A stretch of 64,000 bases of DNA from Calvatia gigantea (GCA_025093985.1 JACAAK010000005.1:310001-374000); one strand, 5' to 3'. Shown: positions 49,191 through 61,200, numbered from the stretch's first letter. Numbers and translations: made by a program. Notes: generated by a model not told the origin, from the letters alone.

Positions 49191-50066
49191 ATGATTCCTT
49201 AGAGAAGAAAGCATGAACTAAACCTAAAAGGAAAAATACAAATGGCAAGAAAAGAGATAATGGTGGACACAATTGTCAACTCAGGATGCACAACCAGCAG
49301 CATCAGCAAAAAACTGGTAGATGAGGAAAAACTTCCCACCTGAAAACTGGAACAACAAATCTTGGTATTAAACGCAGATGGAATACCAAACCAGGGTGGC
49401 AAAGTAATGGAAACAGCCACAATCGACATAGATATCCAAGAACACAAAGAACGAATTGAAGTGTCAGTTGTACAACTACAAGACTGTGTGGAGGTCTTCC
49501 TGGGACATGACTGGCTAGTCAAACATAACCCAGAGGTAGACTGGAATAATGGAGAAATCAAGTTCACCCAGTGTCCACCAAACTGTCAATTCTCCCACCA
49601 AAACATCCCCATCACAGAAAAAATATGGAGCATGGCCACTACAGAAGATTTATGGGAAGAAGAAGATGAACCCAACCTAACTAAACTGGAAGATCTACCA
49701 GACTATGTACAACTGTTCACATATCTGTTCAACAAAACAATATTCGACAAGCTCCCAGAATGAACCGAATGGGACCATGAAATAACTCTAATGGAGGATG
49801 CCCCAAAGGAGATAAGTACAGGAACATACAACATGACAGTCAAAGAACAGGACAAACTCAAAGTGTTCATCAAAGAAAACCTAGAATCGGGACAAATACA
49901 ACCATCAAAATCCCCATACACAGCACCAACCTTCTTTATCCCCAAGAAAGATGGATCCAAGAGATTAATTCAGGACTATAGACAATTAAACAACATGGTA
50001 ATCAAGGACAAAATGCCACTACCAAGAATTGGCGAGGTGATCAACAAGCTTGGAAAGGCCAAGTAC
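49191..50066 (+). pseudogene. Ty3 pol, element 2, first part (protease and start of RT)
   Basis: Starts ATG at 49191 with MIP, then TAG. Contains a protease with VNSGCTTSS (the catalytic Asp changed to Asn, GAC to AAC), EVFLGHDWLVKHNPEVDW, and the RT start PKKDGSKRLIQDYRQLNN to INKLGKAKY, where a Tc1 element interrupts at TA. Confidence 0.85.
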
Positions 50067-50928
50067 AGTAAGGGACAAAACCGTTCCAATGTTTTGAACT
50101 TTTCAGAAGATCAGCTCATAACTCAAGGACTACTGTGGCTGTGCACTTCCTAATTTAATTGTAGATAGTCCAGTATCTTATCTAATCATATGCAAAGTAT
50201 GATTATGTAATCCTTTGTTTTGGGGGAGTTATTAATTAATTAATATTTTAAGTACATTGGAACAGTTTTGTCCCTCTCAAATTCTGAGCACATGACTTCG
50301 TTTATTGCAATCAAATAAATACAAATAAAATCATGTGACCATGTAGGGTGATGTATAAATGGATGTGCGGTGCAAATTAACTCCCCCACTATACCTTTAC
50401 AACTATATGCGCTCTCTTTCCTCTACTCAGACCAATAGAGTCCTCTCTTACCTGGACCAAGGGAAATCTGCTCATCATATTGCTTCTATTACTGGTCTGG
50501 GAGTCAGTACTATTTCTAGGATTCGCTCCAAACATAGATCAACACTTTCCAAATCTGTTGGTGGCTGCCCATCTAAACTTTCTCCCTCTGATATCCACTA
50601 TTCTGTTCGCCTCATCACCTCTCGCAAGGCTGACAATGCCTCCCAAGTCACCAAATCACTTCAAAATGTTATTGCCCAGCCTGTATCCACCAAAACAGTG
50701 CGCAGGGCACTCAGAGGAGCTGGAATGAAGGCTGTAGTCAAGCGGAAACGACCTAAACTTACTGCTGTCCATAGGAGGAAAAGGTTGGAGTGGGCAGAAG
50801 CACATGTTAACTGGACCCTGGAGGACTGGAAGAGGGTTATTTGGACAGATGAGTCCAAAATCAATCGGTTTGGATCAGATGGAAGGGTTTGGGTATGGAA
50901 AAAGGCAGGAGAGGGGCTGAATGATAGA
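50067..50928 (+). mobile_element. Tc1/mariner element, 5' half with transposase N-terminus
   Basis: Starts CAGTAAGGGACAAAACCG directly after TA. The transposase frame (50359 to about 50928, TTG or the ATG at 50407 as start) has the paired helix-turn-helix domains: SYLDQGKSAHHIASITGL, VSTISRIRSKH, and QPVSTKTVRRALRGAGM. Then comes DWKRVIWTDESKINRFGSDG with the first catalytic Asp, and GEGLNDRF, where it stops. The catalytic second Asp and Glu are missing. The same family supplied the fragments at 3719-5042, which cover the other end of the protein. Confidence 0.85.
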
Positions 50929-51028
50929 TTTAATCAAGGACAAAATGCCACTACCAAGAATTGGCGAGGTGATCAACAAGCTTGGAAAGGCCAAGTATTT
51001 CAATAAACTTGACATCATTTGAGGATAT
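50929..51028 (+). repeat. Re-duplicated Ty3 sequence between two Tc1 ends
   Basis: The first about 67 bases repeat 49999-50066 (ATCAAGGACAAAATGCC...GCCAAGTA); the rest (TTTCAATAAACTTGAC...GGATATA) is the natural continuation of the Ty3 RT. It is thus target DNA that appears twice around the Tc1 piece. Confidence 0.85.
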
Positions 51029-51179
51029 ACAGTAAGGGACAAAACCGTTCCAATGTTTTGAACTTTTCAGAAGATCAGCTCATAACTCAAGGACTACTGT
51101 GGCTGTGCACTTCCTAATTTAATTGTAGATAGTCCAGTATCTTATCTAATATATGCAAAGTATGATTATGTAATCCTTT
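51029..51179 (+). mobile_element. Tc1 5' terminal fragment, second copy
   Basis: The 151 bases from CAGTAAGGGAC to TAATCCTTTG match 50067-50218 apart from a short gap. It follows TA. After 51179 the sequence departs into unrelated DNA. Confidence 0.85.
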
Positions 51180-52078
51180 GCTTGATCAAGGAAGCTAAAG
51201 TTATTAATCCTTGTTTTTCGGTATTTCCAAGTAAAAAAGCCACATAGCAGGTTGTCTTCAGACTGGCATCAACTTGGAGTTTGAATCTAAATATCATGTT
51301 CGAGCCAGTATCAAGATGGCATTCCATACAAGGCCCCTGCCCACGAATTGTTCCATAACCTCTTTTTCTCAATCAGACCAATAATCCTGTATACTACCAG
51401 TGATTGGCTTTATTCTTCGATGCAAGACGGCGAAGAGTTCTAGAATTCCTCAAGATATGTCTTCCAGAACTGTAAATGGTTTTCACCTCTAACATCTGAT
51501 GTTATCCACTACCTGTCGTTTCTTCCCAAAGCGACATACTGCATCCCAATGACTTAAAGCGGAGACCTATTATGAGGGAACCTCCAGGGACCTGTCAAGT
51601 ATGCGCAAAAGAAGGGAAACACTTGTAACAGGCCTGTTCTGAAAAGGTTTGGAAATAGAGGCGAGCCACAACTGCTACTCAGAGATCTAACTAATTATAC
51701 TAGATAGTCCGAAGAAATAATGGCAAAGGATTGTAGTGTGTGAAAGCAAAAGGAGAGAAGCTAAGAATAGGAAACTCAACACCAATCGGCAGGTATGGGA
51801 ATGGCAGTCGAGTACCAAGGGAAATGGAAGGGTAAACTAAATAAACAAGATTTTAATAAGTTGGCAAATAGAAAGAGTCCTAATAGTTAATTTGAAATGA
51901 GTTCTATTATCTTCACTAGGAAAAGTCCCTTTTCTTAGCAGAAATAGATTCGTCGATGTCTTTCTCGTGCATTAGGTCCCTCATAGACTCGTAAATATTA
52001 GGGTTTTCCCTTTCGCTATTTAGGCTATTTTCTGGCAAAGCGCGCATCAAGGTCTATTCAGGGTCTTAGTGCGCATGT

Positions 52079-52536
52079 TTAGGAAGATAGACAACACTTA
52101 ACGCCACGCCCGCTTCTAACCCTGCATTTCTCTGATCGTCTGAAGGTTGCGTCCAACACAGCTTTGCTATATTTTACATCTTCAGCAACCTTTCCAAGGA
52201 TGTTATCTCTAGGGTATGCGGTAAAAGCTGCGGCTCGGAGTGCCTGGATGAGGGCGTATGTTTGCCGATGATCCAAACGATTTTGGGTAAAATTTCGAGT
52301 TGAGAAGGACTGTTGATGGTTCCGTGAAAGGCGTTTGCGACGAGGGGCAGGAAGGGAATTCGACCAGCATGAGGCGGGATGAAGAAAGCGGATTGGGCGG
52401 AAGATCTTGGGGCTAACGCAGTGGGAGGTGTGAAATAAGAGCTGGAGTCCATGAGGCGCTTCATAAAAATAGGGAGATGGTGCTGACGAATAGTCGAAAT
52501 TGGTGTCCCCAAAAGCTCCGGATATCGCCAGTGCAC
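52079..52536 (-). CDS. Unrecognised coding fragment in the island
   Basis: Minus-strand text MHWRYPELLGTPISTIRQHH, AQSAFFIPPHAGRIPFLPL and NAFHGTINSPSQLEILP, then after a frame change DHRQTYALIQALRAAAFTAY, NILGKVAEDVKYSKAVLDA. It reads like real protein but matches no family I know. The change of frame near 52276 could be an intron or a lesion. Low confidence. Confidence 0.3.
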
Positions 52537-53142
52537 GCTACGTCTTAATCAATCCTCGCCGACACATAGATCAGACGGCACTGCAATGGCCTGGTTCCTA
52601 GTGTGGACGGCTTGGATGCCCAGAGTCACTGTTAATGGGCATTGAAGAGGTGTGGACACCGAGAACCCGGGGAGTATTCACGCCTTGGCAGACTCCTGTG
52701 GGAGTTTACAAGGAGGCGGTTGTCGAAGGGAAGTGGACAGGGAGATGGATCCTAGGGGAAGCAGTGCTATCTGAAGCGTAGACCTTTAGAGCTTGCCTCT
52801 GAATTTCGGAGGGTTCGCCTTAAGGGTGTGATGAATTATAGTGCTAGAGCAAGGACTAATATCCGAACTTGGGAGTCATGTAGTACCGACTAACTCATTG
52901 AATGGAAAGTATCAGCCCGCAGCTTGAGATACGCTGATCCTGAAAGCAGGACAACATGGACGAAATGGTAATAGGTAATGAAGAGGATCGCTGAAGGAGG
53001 TAAATGGAAGTCGATTCCTGACAACGGGCTTTTAAATAACGGGAGCTAATCTCGAACTACTAGGCCCACGGTAAGGCAAAATGGTCATGACTCTGAAGAT
53101 GTGATGGTTAAAATCATGATCGATTGCTGTCTTCCAAGGAAA

Positions 53143-53595
53143 CTAACAGTTCAAAACGATGATTCCTGGAGAGAGTCTAGCACCTTTGTTGAAGTTCAAG
53201 AAGTTAGAGAAGAATCCTAGGTAGGACAATTCCTCAGGTGTCCCAATCTGCAGGAAACCTGGCACTGACTTGCAAAAATGGATCAAGGTTAGTAAAAACT
53301 GGGGATTGGATCCAACTGGTGGGATATGATTCACAGACGGGCCCTCAAGGGTTTTGGTGTGTTCGTCGGCCATAGTTTGGAGTTCGGCGAGGGTGAAGAC
53401 TCCTGGGGGAACGAAGAGGGAGGGGAGATCGAGCTGGTGTCCTGGACATTCAAGATAGATACGTTTGGTGAGAACGCGGAAGGTGCTGTATGAACCAATG
53501 GGGACCATTCGCGAGGAATCTGATGATATGGCGATGCGTGGGCTCATAGGGTGCAGGAAAATACTAGAGAGGTTGCGATGAATTTCCGATTGCAA
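53143..53595 (-). CDS. Unrecognised coding fragment in the island
   Basis: A 150-codon minus-strand frame beginning (possibly at an internal ATG) MSPRIAISSDSSRMVPIGSY, with RIYLECPGHQLDLPSLFVPP, FTLAELQTMADEHTKTLEGP and FLQIGTPEELSYLGFFSNFL. Composition is protein-like. No family assigned; it may be the upstream exon of the same gene as 52079-52536. Confidence 0.35.
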   Translation of the reverse strand: MQSEIHRNLSSIFLHPMSPRIAISSDSSRMVPIGSYSTFRVLTKRIYLECPGHQLDLPSLFVPPGVFTLAELQTMADEHTKTLEGPSVNHIPPVGSNPQFLLTLIHFCKSVPGFLQIGTPEELSYLGFFSNFLNFNKGARLSPGIIVLNC

Positions 53596-54174
53596 CCGAG
53601 GAGTTCCGCGTACGGCCAGTCGTCAAGTACTCAGGACAAACACCCAAACCGAACAGATTAAACTACAAACTGCTGCCAAGGCGAATGGATCCGGTAGCAG
53701 AGTCCGACCTCACCTCAAATCCTGTCCTCAGAGAGGGAGGAGTGGAACCCCTGAGGGGATATCTACGGAGATGGCAAAGGAGGATGATGGAACCAGAGAG
53801 GTGTAGTCCGATGGGTGCCAAGTGGGCGGACCTGGACAGGTAAGCGCTGTCTGGGCTAAGTAGCCCTTGTACTAAGTAAAGGGAAACTTTGCCTCATTAA
53901 ATTGAACTTAGAAATAACGGCCTAACGAAAGATACAGAGGCAAGTGCATCCCGTCCAATGCCCTCGAGGGTATTCAAGGAGTGCAAGCCCAGTAGCTGAA
54001 AGAGGCGAGCGTTAGAAGTGCGATACCCTGGAAGGCTTTGTCCCTACTGTATACGCCAGGTCAGGAGGAATGCAGAAAAAGTCATCCACACGAGGGTAAT
54101 TGGATAAGGTCTATTGAAGGCTTTGATCTGACGGGGAGTAAACTCGAATTGAACAGCCCGATCCATGCACAATG

Positions 54175-56458
54175 GGGTGAAACCAAATGCATCTTTGACA
54201 CAGAAGAAATCCCTATGTTAGGAGTCAAAGTGGGACATGGGCGAATCAAAATAGAAGAAGAAAAAGTCAAATCAGTATGAAACTGGCCAGAACCCAAAAA
54301 TACAAAAGAGGTAGAAAGATTCCTGGGCTTTGCCAACTACTACTGATGTTTCATCAAGAACTTCAGCAAGATTGCAGGGCCACTAAACAAACTCAAGGGA
54401 GCAACCATATGGAAATGGAATCAAGAGCACCAGGTGGCCTTTAATCATCTTAAAAAGTACATCACCGAAGAACCCGTGCTAACCCTACCACAAAGACAAG
54501 GACAGTTCAGGGTAGAAGTCAATGCATCAGACTATGTATTAGGAGGCATGTTATCACAGCTACAGGAAGCCAAATGGCACCCAATTGCCTTCACATCACG
54601 AATGCTATCACTGGCAGAACGTAACTACAAAATATATGACAAAGAACTACTAGCCATCATCCATGCCCTGAAGGAATGGAGACACTACCTGCTAGATACC
54701 AAAGAAAAATTTGAAATCTGGACTGACCATGAAAATCTAAAATACTACTGAGAACCACAAAAACTAAACAGATGACAAGCTTGATGGTACCTATGCTTAC
54801 AAGACTATGACTTCACACTGTGACATGTACCCAGAAAAACAAACACAAAGGCCGACCTGTTGTCCCAGATCCACCAAATACCAGAAGGACAAGAAGGCAA
54901 ACTAGTCACTATAATCTGAGAAAGCTGGCTGCAAACAGAACACATAGATAACACGGTGCTCTTACAAGCTGAACTATTCTTCAAGCCAACATTCCTGGAA
55001 CAGATCCAGAACAAGGCCCAGCACGAGACAGCAGTTGTTACCGAGCTGAGAGAACTGGAGTCCAAGCTCACTGAAGACCATGGAATTATCTACAGACAAA
55101 ATAGCACATATGTCCCACCTAACCCGAAATTACAGGAAGAAATTCTGGCACAATATCATGACATCCCAGATGCAGGACATCTAGGTCAGCATAGGATGAT
55201 GGAACTAATCAACCACGACTACTGGTGGCCAACAATGAGAAAAGATGTGAAGAGGTATATCCAGGGGTGCCAAGCCTGCCAGAGAAACAAAGCTAGAATA
55301 ACACCACTCAAATTGCCGCTTCATCCCCTCCCCATACCGAATGGGCCTTGGGAAGAAATCAGCATTGACATGATCGGGCCACTGCCAGAATCAGAAGGGA
55401 AGGACGCGATACTGGTCATCATCGATCAATTCACAAAGATAATACGACTCATAGTGACAACAATGGACGTTTCATCTAAAGACATTGCAAGGATTTATCG
55501 AAATAAAATATGGAAGCTGCACAGCCTGCCAAGGAAAGTGCTAAGTGACTGAGGGCCCCAGTTCACATCAGAATTCACAAAGGAGCTATTCAAAGGGCTT
55601 GGCATAGAACGAAACCTATCCATGGCATATCACCCACAAACCAACAGACAAACAGAATGTATTAACAGAGAAGTGGAAACATACATCCACCTGTACTGCA
55701 ATTATGACCAAGACAACTGGGCAGAGTGGCTCTCCATTGCAGAGTTCCAGTACAACAACAAACAGCATGGAGGGACACAAGAGACCCCATTCTTCCTAAA
55801 CTATGGGAGAAACCCATGGAAGGGCAAGAATGAACCAGCAACAAACAACCCCATCACCATGGAGTTCCTACAACACCTTCAGGCTGCCCGAGATAATACC
55901 ACATCAGTACTATGGACATATCAAGAAAAGATGAAACAACAACACAACCGCAGTAAAACCCACATCACAACTTATCAAACAGGTGATGCGGTATGGCTGG
56001 AAAACACCAATATCCATACCAATCAGACATCAAAGAAGCTAGGCCAAAAACAGTATGGCCCTTTCCTTATTAAGGAAAAGATAGGAGAAGTGGCATACCA
56101 GCTAGCCTTACCAGAAGGATGGGCCATCCATGATGTATTCAATGAACAGCTCTTGATACCAGCCCACAAGGCTGAGTTCCCAAGTCAAAAACAACCATCA
56201 GTGCCTGACCCGATCATCATCAATAATGAAGAAGAGTACAAAGTGGAAGAAATCTGCGGATGAAGGAAATGCAGAAGGGGTTATCAATTCCTAGTCCATT
56301 GGAAGGGGTACAGCAATGAAGAAGATACATGGACAGTGGAATTGAACCTGACAAATACTCAAGACACAATAGCAGATTACCAAAAGAGGCATCCAGAGGA
56401 TACTCATAAAAAGGGGGGTAGAAGAACCAAAAAATCACCACCAAGCCAAAGAAATTAA
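54175..56458 (+). pseudogene. Ty3 pol, element 2, second part (RT end to chromodomain)
   Basis: Resumes at CIFDTEEIPMLGVKVGHGRI; most of the RT palm including the YxDD motif is missing. Then RNase H (VEVNASDYVLGGMLSQ, ERNYKIYDKELLAIIHALKE), integrase zinc finger (HDIPDAGHLGQHR, CQACQRNK), core (IDMIGPLPESEGKDAIL, LSD-stop-GPQFTSEF, YHPQTNRQTECINREVE), and a chromodomain EEYKVEEI ... RGYQFLVHWKGYSNEEDTW. Stop TAA at 56456-56458. TGA replaces Arg at YY-CF, YY-EPQ, SD-GPQ and others. Confidence 0.88.
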
Positions 56459-56464
56459 CCAGAC

Positions 56465-57447
56465 ATGCCTTCCTCCCAAGCCAAATGTGTCACTATTTGT
56501 TCCCTCATCTACCCCAACCCAACCACAATCTCCTCCATTCCCCTTCCAGAACTAGGCAACAACCAAGTACCTGCCCCTCAGGGCACTCGTTACAACCTCG
56601 CCACCACACTGTCTCCAGTACAGGAGCTCCTTGAATCCCTACTGAAAGACATTGACAAGGCCACCAACAGTGAAATGGAAGCCATCACCGCTCAAAACAA
56701 GCAGCTAGTCATCAACAGGCACATTGCCCTTGCCACCGCATGCATCATCTTTACTGACATGTATGTAGGGTTTGCCAATGCTTCCTCATCCACCAACCAG
56801 CACATCCCCACCATCTTCTGATCCCTGGAACAATCCACACTCACACCCAGCGAACAAGACCATGTCCACAGCCTCCACAACCACATCAACCTCAGACTAG
56901 AAGTATTCAAACACCTTGATATCACCGACATCTTTCTAGAGCTCGCCAATGTAGCAATGAACTTACTCAGACGTGATAAAACCACCAAAGATCCAGAGGT
57001 CAATGCCCTCATCGACAGGATCCACAGCACCCTCTCCGAACTCCACACCACGATCAACCCCATGCCACCAACCCAATCCGACATGCCTATGGATGAAGAA
57101 ACAACCATCTCCATAAAAGAAGAAGTCAACTCACTCCGCTGTTTCATCAAAACCATTACTCCACCACAACTCATATCGGTTTTTCTCCCTTCTGCAAGAT
57201 TCTGCACTGTGTTACCAGGACAAGAAAAGGACCAACACTACTGGAAAACAATAGTCAAGAGCTATTGGGACAACTCTACCACAACTGACTTCCCATTCAA
57301 CAGTGTCTTAGTCTCTATCTGTCAGGATGGTCAAAGCCACTTGCCCGTCTTCTTCATGTGCTCGAACAATGGAAAATACCTTATCAGAGCCACCAAGAAA
57401 GCTCTCACCTCCACCATAGTCAATGGTGACTTTGATGAAGCTTTCTG
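56465..57447 (+). pseudogene. Extra ORF (ORF3) between pol and 3' LTR of Ty3 element 2
   Basis: ATG at 56465 lies six bases after the pol stop; TGA at 57445-57447 is followed by a G6 purine tract and the 3' LTR. About 327 codons: MPSSQAKCVTICSLIYPNPT, LLESLLKDIDKATNSEMEAI, NRHIALATACIIFTDMYVGF, then a TGA after PTIF (same place as in element 1). After that HLDITDIFLELANVAMNLL, EEVNSLRCFIKTITPPQLIS, LPGQEKDQHYW, SYWDNSTTTDFPFNS and FFMCSNNGKYLIRATKKAL. Mainly helical, no membrane segment, no known domain recognised. Both halves are open in this copy. Conserved position, spacing and length in two divergent copies argue it was a functional gene of the element. Confidence 0.85.
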
Positions 57448-57473
57448 AGGCATGAAGCCAAATTGGGGGGTAT

Positions 57474-57779
57474 TGTTATAGTTTTTAACCAATCACCTCG
57501 CATTCCATTCCTATCTGCATTCCTACACTGCTAGTACATCTGTTTCACCTATTCCTGTTGAGTGATCTCCAGTTATGACTTGTACTAACTACTATGCCTA
57601 CCTTACCGGATATTTCATCATAGTTACCCCATTCATTCAACTGGATGACTCTTTGTATTTAAGCATACATACACCCATTGTATTTGGTATGCTTAACCAT
57701 CTCTTGTTCCTCTCCCCTTACTCACCCTCAAGTCTTAGCCTAAGTTGCAACCTGAGGTTTACCCAGACTAAGGTCATAA
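57474..57779 (+). repeat. 3' LTR of Ty3 element 2
   Basis: 306 bp, TGTTATAG...AGGTCATAA; terminal CA missing where it joins 57780. It differs from the 5' LTR mainly by transitions. Confidence 0.9.
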
Positions 57780-58229
57780 TATATCTAGACCTATCTAGAA
57801 CATACCTAGATTTAATAGACTATAATTAGAACTCCATTGTTTGACTAATATAGATACTTATATAATACTTCAAAGTTGTATGACTTTGAAGTTGTATGAC
57901 TTTTATATACCATATATAGACAAGTAACATACCAATACAGTACAATACAGTAGTACACTGTTGTAGTATATAAACTCCTCAACTTGACCAGTAGAACCCA
58001 TCATTCCTACTTGGTTAGGTGGAGACTCAATCTATAACTCTTATCATCCTCTCTTATAATCTGATCTTAAGAAATCTCTTCTTGGTTATTAAGCTTACTT
58101 TATAAGATCTCATAAGAGATATATATTGAAGGTTAACAGATGACTAATCATAGACCTAAGACTATTTATAACTACATTGTGTGTAGCTATAAATAGTTGA
58201 TAAAGCCTTTGAGAAGGAGTTCCCTTTGA
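57780..58229. other. AT-rich sequence with short duplications
   Basis: Very AT-rich. Contains close repeats such as AAGTTGTATGACTTT twice at 57868-57900 and CAATACAG twice at 57933-57950. No gene. It may be the degenerate 5' side (LTR or leader) of the copia element that follows, but no copia LTR is recognisable. Confidence 0.45.
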
Positions 58230-61200
58230 TATTACAACTGCCTGTAGATATCAGGTTGGCAAAGGACAAAGCCAATCTTACTATAACATAAGGTCACTAC
58301 ACTGAAGAAGTGGGATGAATGTCTCAATGTAGCTTCTTCATCAGGTGAGAGTTCGGAGGAGATGTGGAAGCAGTTTGACTTGATGGAGGTCGATGCCCCA
58401 ATGGGAGCTGTCAAACCTTCCACTGTCACAAGAAAGAAAGATGTGATCACATAGCTGGCACTGGAGTATAGTAGGCTGGCAATTATCAAGAAACCCAAGC
58501 TGCTCAAGAAGAAGCAGGCACCAAAGGTTTCAGAGTCTGTCTTAGAGTCTGTCCTTGAGGACAGTGACTCAGACACTGACTATGGTTCTGATGGAGGGTG
58601 TGGGTCAGTAACTTCATCTGACTATTTCTCCTTCAAGGATACTGATGAAGATGTACAGTTCTGTTAATGGATGGGACAAGATGATCCAGATGTAGGGTCT
58701 GTCTGCCTCAGAGCAGGACACCTTGGAGATTCTGTGGATGGGCTGGGACAAGCAGGTGGCTGCCAAAGTAGATGGCATGGTACCTATGCAAATGTAGCTG
58801 TATGCCCACTGCCAGTAGGACTATGTTGTAGGCATTGTTGTACAGACTTCATGAATTGTGAAATATGCTGGAAGTGTACTGGTAGTACTTCTTCTTTTGC
58901 TTATTCTACTAGAAAACCTAAGCTGGAAAGTGAAATGTATCCACAAATCACATATCAGTATTCTGAGTCAAAGAAAGAGTGACTACATGAAGAATGCTCC
59001 AAGCTTAATTCGTTCAAGACTTATCACATTTGTAATCTTGTGAATTGCTTGTCATGTCAGAAGGAAGTGAAAAAACATGTTGTACAAGATGCAGACTGAC
59101 TCCTAGATTCTGGAGCATTGTACCACATCACTGGTTATCTCTCTGATTTTGTAGAGTTAAAGATGGGCCACTTCAGCATTATTCAAGCCACTGGCAACCA
59201 GAATTATGAAATGACTGGACAAGGTACTGTCATCTTTGAGCATAATATGATAGATGGGGGCAAAACTAGAAGTGCTACTTCATGTATTGCGCTAGTTTTT
59301 TATATCAAGGAAATTATGGAATAGTTAATGTCCTCAGGCCAGATCCTTCAGACTGGACATACCTTTGAGGCAACCATTAAGGGGACCACCATCCATGATA
59401 AGTCTGGACAAGCTGTATCGTCTGCCTGGCCTCATCAGTTGTTTATGAACAACATATATATAGTGCATACATATATCTTGTATCACAGCAAGAAGAAGCC
59501 AGTTGTGTTAGCTTTATGCCAACTAGACTATATTGATTGGCATTATTGAATGGAACACTCCTCAGATCACATGCTCTCCAAGCTTCCAAAGTATGTTGAG
59601 GGCATTGTGCCAATTCCTGCACCACTTTCTTGGAAAGGCATTTGCAATGGCTGTGCCAAGGGGAAAATGCATAATAACCCCTTTCTGATTGATCCCAAGT
59701 GAGCCACTGCAGTCTTTGAGCTATGTCACTCAGACTTGCTGGAACTACCTGTCATCAGCTACCATAAATATAAATAGGTTATGATGTTCTTAGATGACTT
59801 CTCTTGTCATGCATATGTAGTCCTTCTTCACAAGAAGTCTGAGGCTTCTGAGAAGCTCATTGAGTTAATCAGTGTGCTAGAGAACCTCTCTGGTATGCAC
59901 ATCAAATGACTTTGCACTGATAATGGAGGAGAATATATCAATAAGAAATTATTGGCAGGACTTGCAGTGTGTAGAATTACCCACAAGACCACTGCTCCCT
60001 ATATGCATCAGCAAAATGGGAGAGCAGAGTGACTGAACTGCACTCTACATGAGAAAGCCCAAGTTATATGGCTACAGGCATGTCTACCTGACTTGTGGTA
60101 GGAGTTTGCATTGAATGTAGCTGTGCATTTATATAATTGCATACCAGTCCAGCGTCTGCAGTGGAAGACACCTTTTAAGTGTTATTTGAGGGAAAAACCA
60201 AACTTGTCCCATATCTATGTATTCAGGTGTAGCATATATGTATATCTACCTGATGAAATCCACCTGAACAAATTGTCTACAAAGTCCAAGATGATGATAT
60301 TCCTCAGTTATAAAGGTTCAAAGAACTACATCTTCATGTGGCACATGGCAGGCAACATGATCTTTATATCACTGAACACCTTATTCGATGAGGGATATTT
60401 CCCTAAATGCATTAGTTCAGTGCCAGATAGCAGTAACTGGCCAAATCACAGAGGAGAGAGAAACCTGCCAAACAGAAGAAGAGAGGATTTGCCTCCTTTT
60501 CCACCATCTTCAGATGATGCTGGAAATATTCCACCTCCCTCTAAGGAACCAGTTTGTTTACCTCCGACTTCTCCACCTTCCAAACTGAAATATTCTCCAC
60601 TTACATCTCCATTACTCTGGCATGAACCTTCACTACCAGACAGCATTTCATCATGCACTCCTTCACCAGGAGACAGTCTGCCACCTTGGGTACCCCCACC
60701 TGAGTCGCCACTTTCACATGGAACAACTGTTAAGGAGGAGCCTGAGGATGATAGCAGAGACTGGCAAGTGGATAGGGAAGTATGGGATTGTACAAATAAA
60801 GAATTCCCAATTCCCATTCCCAAGCATCATGCTGTTGGTCCAGACCAGGTAGAGCTACATTGTTCTAAATGACAGGGCAGGCCACCTGTAAGACCTGGTA
60901 ATACTTATGGAGAGCATTGGCATCCAATTTCTATTGAAAGAGAAATTGACAGGACTCACTGACAAGAGCAGCAGCGGCAAAGGCAGCATGTTCATGCCAA
61001 TGCCCCTCTGGATGAAGTAATCCATGAGCAGAGAGCAAGGACTAATCATTCTGAATACATGAGACAGAGGGCTCGTGCTGAGCAGTACCCACCACAACTC
61101 TTTGATTTACCTCCATTTCAGCTCCCTCTACATCCAGAACTGCTACCAATGCCTGAAAATCCACCTTATGATCCGATGTCTCACAATGTGCATGACATGG

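Larger units (their letters stand above)
51180..54030. other. 2.85-kb island of non-transposon-like DNA inside the Ty3 element
   Basis: Flanked by Tc1-type ends (51029-51179 on the left; CTTTGTCCCTACTG then TA at 54040-54052 on the right). It has normal CpG content, unlike the surrounding retrotransposon. No transposase is visible. Two minus-strand frames of reasonable quality (52079-52536 and 53143-53595) are listed separately; the rest shows nothing recognisable. Confidence 0.55.
47625..57779 (+). mobile_element. Ty3 chromodomain retrotransposon 2, interrupted (about 6.2 kb plus 4 kb insert)
   Basis: Same family as element 1, opposite orientation. LTRs are 47625-47932 and 57474-57779; the right one lacks its final CA and joins AT-rich sequence, and no matching target duplication is seen. 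The primer-binding site TTTGGTTAAGCATCCCC follows the left LTR. Order is gag, pol (broken after the first third of RT by Tc1 and other DNA at 50067-54174), rest of pol, ORF3. Conserved-Arg codons are replaced by TGA at many places. Confidence 0.93.

Noticed and set aside
40107..57779. Alternative genetic code with TGA as a sense codon
   Set aside because: TGA falls at arginine positions, not tryptophan, and the intact host genes in the window end normally and use TGG for Trp. CpG decay explains it better.
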